Assembly (NCBI RefSeq): GCF_943734655.1 | Contig: NC_071354.1 | Span: forward strand, 13,808,501-13,872,500 | Direction of reading: 5' to 3' | DNA: 64,000 bases | Source: Sabethes cyaneus | Taxonomy: Eukaryota; Arthropoda; Insecta; Diptera; Culicidae | Shown: in pieces, positions 57,900 through 64,000 of the stretch | Layout of the letters: every line of letters begins with the position of its first letter | How positions within the stretch are numbered: position 1 is the first letter of the stretch | The notes under the pieces: generated by a model | Told to the model about the DNA's origin: nothing | The model's input: the letters and a program-made list of their open reading frames with translations, nothing else | The model's database searches: none | Program-made: the position numbers and the translations under genes

Positions 57900-59890
57900 T
57901 TTGAGTTTCGCAAAAATTTCTGTTTTATTTATATGAGAGTCCATATCCCCCTACCACAGGGGTGAGAGGTCTCTAACTATCGTAAAATAAATTCAAGACT
58001 CCAAAATCTCCCACATGCCAAATTTGGTTCCATTTGCTTGATTAGTTCTCAAGTTATAAGGAAATTTGAATTTCATTTGTATGGGAGCTCCCCTCTTAAA
58101 AGGGGAAGGGGTCGTAATTCACCACAGAAAAAATTTCTGCCATCTAAAACTCCCACATGCCAAATTTGGTTCCATTTGATTGATTAGTTCTCGAGATAAG
58201 AGGAAATTTGCATTTCATTTGTATGGAAGCCCACCCTCTTAAAGGGGAGATGGGCCATAACTCGCTTTCTAAAGAAGAGAGGGGTCTCAATTCACCATAG
58301 AAAAAAATCTTGCGCCCAAAACCATTTACATGTCAAATTTGGTTCCATTTGCTTGATTAGTTCTCGAGTTATGAGGAAATTTGTTTTTCATTTGTATAGG
58401 AGCCCCCCCCCCTTAAAGTGGGGAAATCCATAGAAAATATACCATACAAAATATTCTTGCCTACAAAAACACCCACATGATAAATTTGGTTCCATTTGCT
58501 TGATTAGTTCTAGAGTTATGAGGAAATTTGTATTTCGTTTATATGAGAGACCCCCCTCATAAAAAGGTAAGGGGTCCTAATTCATCAAAGAAAAAATGGT
58601 TGCCTCCAAAAACACCCACATGCCAAATATGGTTCCATTTGCTTGATTAGTTCTCGAATTATGAGGAAATTTGTATTTCGTTTGTATAGGAGCCCCCCCT
58701 CTTAAAGTGGGGAGGGGTTCTTATTCACCATAGAAAATATTCATGCCCTAGAAAACTTTCACATGCCAAATTTGGTTCCATTTGCTTGATTAATTCTCGA
58801 GTTATGAGGAAATTTGTATTTCATTTGTATAGGAGCCCCCCCTTTTAAAGTGAGGAGGGATCCCAGTTCATCATAGAAAAAATTTTTGTCTCCAAAAACA
58901 CCCACGTGTCAAATTTGGTTCCATTTGCTTGATTAGTTCTCGAGTTATGAGGAAATTTGTATTTCGTTTGTATAGGAGCCCCCCCTCTTAAAGTGGGGAG
59001 GGGTTCTTATTCACCATAGAAAATATTCATGCCCTAGAAAACTTTCACATGCCAAATTTGGTTCCATTTGCTTGATTAATTCTCGAGTTATGAGGAAATT
59101 CGCATTTCATTTGTATAGGAGCCCCCCTTCCTAAAGTGGGGAGGGGTCCCAATTCATCATAGAAAAAAATTTTGTCTCCAAAAACACCCACGTGCCAAAT
59201 TTTGTTCCATTTGCTTGATTAGTTCTCGAGTTATGAGGAAATTTGTATTTCGTTTGTATAGGAGCCCCCCCCTCTTAAAGTGGGGAGGGGTCCTTATTTA
59301 CCATAGAAAATATTCTTGCCCTCGAAAACTTTCACATGCCAAATTTGGTCCCATTTGCTTGATTAGTTCTTCAGTTATGAGGAAATTTGTATTTCATATG
59401 TATAAGATCCCCCCCTCCTAAAACGGGTAGGGGTCCCTATTCATCATATAAAAAATTTTTGTCTCCTAAAACACCCACATGCCAAATTTGGTTCCATTTG
59501 CTTAATCACTTCTCGAGTTATGAGGAAAATTGTGTTTCTTTGGTACAGGAGCCCCCCCCTCTTAAAGTGGGAAGGGGTCCTAATTTACTATAGAAAATAT
59601 TCTTGCCCTCGAAAACCTTCGCATGCCAAATTTGGTTCCATTTGCTTGATTAGTTCTCGAGTTATGAGGAAATTTGTATGGAAGCCCCCCCTTTTAAAGA
59701 GGAGAGGAGTTATAATTCCCCTTATAAAGAGGAGAGGGGTCTCAATTTACCATAGAATAAATTCTTGTCACCGGAAACACCCACATGCCAAATTTTGTTC
59801 TATTTGCTTGATTAGTTGTCGAGTTATGCAGAAATTTGTGTTTCATTTGTATGGGAGCCCCCCCTCTTAGTGGGGGGAGGGATTTCTAAC
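57900..59890 (+). repeat. 13-unit satellite array, 143-bp period with dimeric (286-bp) order
   Basis: The anchor word ccatttg (one copy ctatttg) of ggttccatttgcttgattag occurs at 58,030, 58,172, 58,345, 58,492, 58,635, 58,778, 58,921, 59,064, 59,207, 59,351, 59,494, 59,638 and 59,800. The spacing is 143-144 bp for the central nine intervals. Each unit has gaggaaatttgtatttcatt tgtataggagcccccc, a short tcttaaagtgggg stretch, then acacccacatgccaaatttg. From 58,635 to 59,638 two unit types alternate: one with gaaaactttcacatgcc after accatagaaaatattc, the other with ccaaaaacacccac after catcatagaaaaa. The open frames in it are repeat read-through. Confidence 0.93.
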
Positions 59891-60235
59891 CATCACTAAA
59901 ACCTTTCCTAAGAAAACTTGTTGCGATGAGTAAACTTTTCCAGGCTCACTTCCCTAATACAGACATTATATTGGTCTAGGTTTATGGCGGTCCCAAGAAA
60001 TTTTTGTTAGGACAAGAACACTTGATCACATTTTTTGGCGTACTTCTCAAGCACAGATATCAACTTAGTATAAGTATGAACGTCGTAGTTAATTTTCGAC
60101 CCGTTGGGACGAGGTAGCTCTGTCACTTTTTTTTCTAAAAATAAAGGAAAAATGTAACGAGAACCATGCAAGTGTAGAAAAAACTTATTAATTAATAGTA
60201 TAGCAGTCCAAACTGGAATAAGTGTAATTTTGATC

Positions 60236-61135
60236 TTGGTTCTCTACGGCAAATCAGTACTACTTATTCCGACCAATCACAGAGCGTAGATTTAGTTAGA
60301 CAATGCCTAACATTTTTCAATTAGTTTAAAGTTTGTTAGGGAAACATGTAATCTACTGTATTGTAATGAGTTATAGGCGTGCAAACTATTACCACTTTTC
60401 GTTACATGTTCCCTTTTTGTTTTTCTAAAGTGCACCCCAATATAGACATTAAAGACGTAATCCTACGTCAAAATAAAGAAATATCTAACCAGAAATTATC
60501 ACTTTCTAATTGGACTTTTCTAGTTTTGCTAAATTGCGTTGAATATAACATGCCATGTTGCAGCGCTTAGTTACACGAACTTACGCTCATTGGACGGTAT
60601 TGCCTCATAGAAGCAAAACCTGTAAATGTGCAAGTAACTTTTGTAAAGCTGAGTGTAATCTATAATCTTTCTGAATAGAGTACTGCCTTATTTTTTAAAT
60701 TTTCTTGCTAAAGGCCTGTAAACTTTATTATTGATAAATGGACGTTCATTTGCCAATGAAAAAATTACAGCCTTGCTAGTGTAAGTACAAAAAATACAGT
60801 ACTCTATTCACAAAGATTGTAGATCACACCCAACTGTTCAAATATTATATGCATGACTTGTACAGATTTTGCTTGTATGTGGCAGTACAGTCCAATGACC
60901 GTAAAAGAGCGTAACTGATCGCTGCAACCTTGGTAACATGCATTAAAATGGTAAAATTTTGCACGTTTATAACACAGTTAATAATCAGAGATATTTATAA
61001 AAATCGACAGAAATTTTTCTAACCATCTATTACAATACACTAGAATAAAAATTTCCACACTAACACAAGGAATATCTATCTAGAAATCATCGTCCCATGG
61101 TTGGTTGGAATAAGTATTGCTAATTTGAGATATAT
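60236..61135. repeat. Large decayed inverted repeat (foldback element)
   Basis: Several left-hand blocks return inverted on the right in mirrored order: aaatcagtactacttattcc (60,252) pairs with the block at about 61,100-61,125; gtgcaaactattaccac (60,380) with 60,950-60,970; gttgcagcgcttagttac (60,560) with 60,910-60,935; aatctttctgaatagagtac (60,664) with 60,795-60,820. The arms are roughly 300-440 bp including an insertion in the left arm. No coding region. A foldback transposon is likely; the exact ends and target duplication are unresolved. Confidence 0.65.
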
Positions 61136-61284
61136 TCGTCTTATAGTAGAATTCACGACTCAATGGGAAAGTTAAAATAAGCTTCCACTTAATTCTGACA
61201 TAACTTATGACATAACTGACATAAGTTATGGTATACAGGGTGAGTAATAATAACTGTCAATAAAGTAAATGATTACAAAAATAA

Positions 61285-61400
61285 GACGCTTGCAAAGCAA
61301 ATCAAAGCCATGGGTATAAACCTGTTGAGAACTTGACTTATTCTTTATCGACTAGGTTGACCCGACGTGGCTAGCCACGATACTTTGGTATCCTTGAAAG
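61285..61400 (-). mobile_element. SINE tail, inverted copy of the 27 kb SINE
   Basis: On the minus strand it reads agtcgataaagaataagtca, then agttctcaacaggtttatac and ccatggctttgatttgcttt, matching the body at about 27,085-27,140. The tRNA-like head is poorly kept or missing. Confidence 0.6.
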
Positions 61401-61529
61401 TTGTATTATGATTTACAATTCAATAGCGCGTATTAAAATTGATTAGTGAAAAATTGGCAATCTTCTATTAATTAAAACACGTGTAAACTACAAACGAAGC
61501 AAACGGGGCTTAGATAAAAGGGCAACAAT

Positions 61530-62033
61530 CTACAAATTGTAAAGAACGTGCTGATCGAGGGAGAACATTTTGAAAAAGTACTCAATTCTAGAACCGATGC
61601 CAAATTTAAAATCAGTCCCGCCTGAACTATAATCGCAGAAAATATTGATTGCATTATACCGGGCAATAATATCTCTAATAATTAGACCCATTCCAGCGTT
61701 ACGGGACACAATTAGCAACCATTTTACCGCGCAAATTGGCTCTTGTTTCGCCAAAATTTTTGACAAAGAGCTTGTAAATTTTGTTACTAAAGGGGACTTT
61801 ATTTTTCCAGCTGTATGCCAGGGATTTGGTTCAATAGGAACTGCCTTACGGGGTAGGAATAGTGTCCCGTAACGCTGGAATGTGTCATTAATAGACGAAT
61901 GTTTCTCGGGTTCGTCCCTATTTATCACAGCTATCACAAATATATTCGAAAAATGTGGGATTGATTGGGTCGGACAGGCGCTTACGGTTAGTAAGGGGAT
62001 ACCAGACCCTGATGCCGAAGAAGCATTCTTCAA
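61530..62033 (-). CDS. Unrecognised 168-codon open frame
   Basis: A minus-strand frame is open from a TAA just upstream of 62,033 to a TAG at 61,530 with no in-frame ATG near its 5' end (it begins with TTG). The translation has a balanced, protein-like composition (for example TFQRYGTLFLPRKAVPIEPN, LAKQEPICAVKWLLIV, GMGLIIRDIIARYNAINIF), but I recognise no family. An internal 21-bp inverted repeat (CATTCCAGCGTTACGGGACA plus C) at 61,686-61,706 and 61,862-61,882 puts related sequence on both strands of the frame. That argues for transposon or repeat origin rather than a host gene. A fragment of an endogenised RNA virus is another possibility; I see no motif that would support it. Confidence 0.25.
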   Translation of the reverse strand: MKNASSASGSGIPLLTVSACPTQSIPHFSNIFVIAVINRDEPEKHSSINDTFQRYGTLFLPRKAVPIEPNPWHTAGKIKSPLVTKFTSSLSKILAKQEPICAVKWLLIVSRNAGMGLIIRDIIARYNAINIFCDYSSGGTDFKFGIGSRIEYFFKMFSLDQHVLYNL

Positions 62034-62040
62034 CGATTAC

Positions 62041-63340
62041 GGGCAATGTTAGACGTGCTAAGGTAGCAGTTGTGAAAATTAAATTAATTCTTATATTATA
62101 TTACATTTAATTCACAATAACAATATTTCTAGCGGTGGGGTTTGGCGACGGATTCCCGTTATAAATACTGTTCACTAGCTCTTTGGTCTTGAAGGTTGGG
62201 AGGCGGGTGCGACTCTATGGCTTAAGTCTTCTGTCGACTACCGCGAATGCCCAGGTCGTGCAACGCTCAAATTAGTTTGTAGACTCCTGTACTGTCTATA
62301 AATGCTAGGGGGATGAAAGACGAAATTTGTTTCATGGGTCGTGCCCTGATAAATGGATAACTACTGATGGCCTTAGATTTGTCTTCCTATTGGATCATTT
62401 GTGGTTGTTTGTATTGTAAAATTGATGGCGGGTGCTTAGTTGACGACAACTGGTATTAAGCGGGGCTGACGAGATCTCCACTGCTTCATTATACTACATT
62501 TTACAACTCATGTAGTACAAAACGTCCACGGCAAAGCACATTTACATTTATCATTTTTTTCTCAATATCATCGTTATCATCATCCTTATATTTAAAATAT
62601 GACACTCCGGCCAGAGACAGAAAGATCTCAGCGTTAGTTGGTGGAGTCCGTGCAAGGCTGGAACGCTTCCGCCTGCGGGCATAGGCAAGTCGGCTATGCT
62701 TGGGGCTTTACCTGTGTTTTAGTGGGTGACATTTCCTGTAGTAAGCGAATCAAATGAATCAGTTCACAAGAAAGAGCGTTCAAATGATTTCTCATTTTGC
62801 TTCTATTACCAGTCGCAATCGTTGTTAATAAGCGTTACAACTGGCATGCACGATATCCATTTCATCCCAAATCTTCTCAAACATTGCTTGATCGTGGCCA
62901 TAGTCAATCCTTTGGTGCTTCCTAGTTTGCCTAGCATGTAACCCCCTGCATCAGTGGTTGGAGAATTTACGAAAAAATGAACATTTGAATCGATTCACGT
63001 CCCTCATGAACATACACTATTCACTTCTGTTGCCGATGATGCATTTATCGACATTTGACTTTATCACGAGTATAGCTCATCATGAACATCGCAAGTTCGT
63101 TCAAAAATTGAATATTGAACTTTGAACGCAGCCGATTTAATGGATATAAAGTACCCGAGAATGCCAGAAAGTGCCCTAAATAGTATTAATGTGAATAGAG
63201 AATAGCGAAAAGTAGCGTTAGTGGCTTTTGAAGCAACAAAACGTTGTATACGATAATCGTATATTTAGCGATGCTATGAAGCGGGAATGTATGCGGCTCA
63301 TTCAATGTGGCGAATTGAACCATTCATTTTACTCGTGATA
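62041..63340. other. Gene-free stretch with possible transposon sequence
   Basis: GC-richer blocks at 62,140-62,260 and 62,600-62,720 resemble untranslated parts of a retroelement in texture, but no ends, repeats or coding motifs could be matched within the window. Confidence 0.3.
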
Positions 63341-63344
63341 AAGT

Positions 63345-64000
63345 GGCTTGCCGATGCTTGGTGTATATTTTCAATTTGCGAATTCTCCAACCTCTGCCCT
63401 GCATAGAAGTCAAGAGGATTCAAATTAGTCGAAGAGGCAGACCGCTCTTTCGAAGAAATAAAATCTTGAAAACTATCCTCACACCAAACCTGTGTAGCTT
63501 TCGCCTGGTGAGACGGTGCAGAATCTTATTGAAAGCAGTATATGTATTTTTGATGATGGGAAACAAATGGTTGTTCAAAACATGATCGTAATATTTAATG
63601 TAATGTAATATTAAGTGTTGATTTCAACACCAGGTTCAGTCAATAGCAATGAAACCCCATACCCCATTTTCCCATATCATCACCCTGGAAACATTCTGGA
63701 ACCTTTAAACAGCTAGTTTGTCCTAAGAAATGTCAAAAAGATGTGCAGCATACATCCGATCATTTTGTTGGTTGTGGTGATTCTGTAGCAGGAACATTTT
63801 CTTGTTCGAAAACAGAATTTCACAATCAACGTCACGCATGAGCAGCTGCCGACATGTTTCGACACTTGCAACCTTCTGCTTTTTAATCAAGTCGTGCACC
63901 CGTTGTTTTTGTATAGAATCAATCGAAAATCATCTTTCAAAATATTCTTTATAGTTGATAGCGAAATTCCCAGTTCCTTGGATCTTACATCCAGATTGGT
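63345..64000 (-). pseudogene. mariner-family transposase, degenerate, runs off the right edge
   Basis: The minus strand from 64,000 reads, with frameshifts and stops, DVRSKELGISLSTIKNILKD (helix-turn-helix region), EILFSNKKMFLLQNHHNQQN (the usual SDEK catalytic motif changed to SNKK), DSAPSHQAKATQVWCED (second catalytic D present) and TNLNPLDFYA (third motif). The spacing of 37 residues between the second D and the D of NPLD suggests a DD37D-type mariner/maT relative. At least three in-frame stops and the lost first catalytic Asp make it dead. The N-terminal DNA-binding part and the 5' terminal repeat lie beyond the window. Confidence 0.8.

Noticed and set aside
59215..59870. Chain of overlapping open frames of 68-116 codons
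   Set aside because: They read through the 143-bp satellite units; the peptides repeat with the array period.
1..64000. CRISPR arrays, bacterial operons, riboswitches or a prophage
   Set aside because: The window is eukaryotic (spliced genes, poly(A) signals, MITEs, LINEs); the satellite at 57.9-59.9 kb has no spacer structure.

Overview
The window looks like nuclear DNA from a dipteran insect, most likely a culicine-type mosquito. The evidence is insect-type calmodulin, TATA-binding protein (TBP) and preli-like proteins with short conserved GT-AG introns, very large introns full of transposon debris, and mosquito-style non-LTR families (RTE, and I/Loa with RNase H) alongside many TA-flanked MITEs. 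The species cannot be named from the sequence. Only three host genes can be supported.

Layout. From 1 to about 38,130 the window is the 3' half of a calmodulin gene on the + strand. No earlier coding exon is visible, so 1-20,868 is probably one long intron. The penultimate coding exon is 20,869-21,111, followed by a 12.1 kb intron, a 29-nt last coding exon (33,229-33,257) and a purine-rich, transposon-free stretch of about 4.9 kb that is best read as a very long 3' UTR. The introns hold degraded RTE and I/Loa retrotransposon pieces, a tRNA-like SINE, TA-flanked MITEs, a compound satellite block (2,190-4,790) and a nested composite at 16,850-18,850. That composite is a TTAA-flanked piggyBac-type element containing an RTE copy, which in turn contains a 125-bp hairpin MITE.

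From 38,340 to 40,490 there are two dead non-LTR fragments. TBP (42,202-43,282, +, three exons, 320 aa) and a preli-like mitochondrial lipid-transfer gene (45,903-44,802, -, three exons, 214 aa) lie tail to tail about 1.5 kb apart. From 46 kb to the end no complete host gene is supported. That stretch holds tandem and inverted repeats (47.5-49.4 kb), a retrotransposon ORF with a complete-looking RNase H domain (49,642-50,805, -), a possible non-coding 5' exon (about 53.8-54.9 kb), a 13-unit 143-bp satellite with alternating unit types (57.9-59.9 kb), a large decayed inverted repeat (60.2-61.1 kb), an unrecognised 168-codon ORF (61.5-62.0 kb) and a dead mariner transposase running off the right edge.

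The three host genes are independent housekeeping genes (calcium signalling, basal transcription, mitochondrial phospholipid traffic); nothing suggests that they act together. Exon boundaries were set by reading frame, splice consensus and remembered family conservation; no alignment was run.
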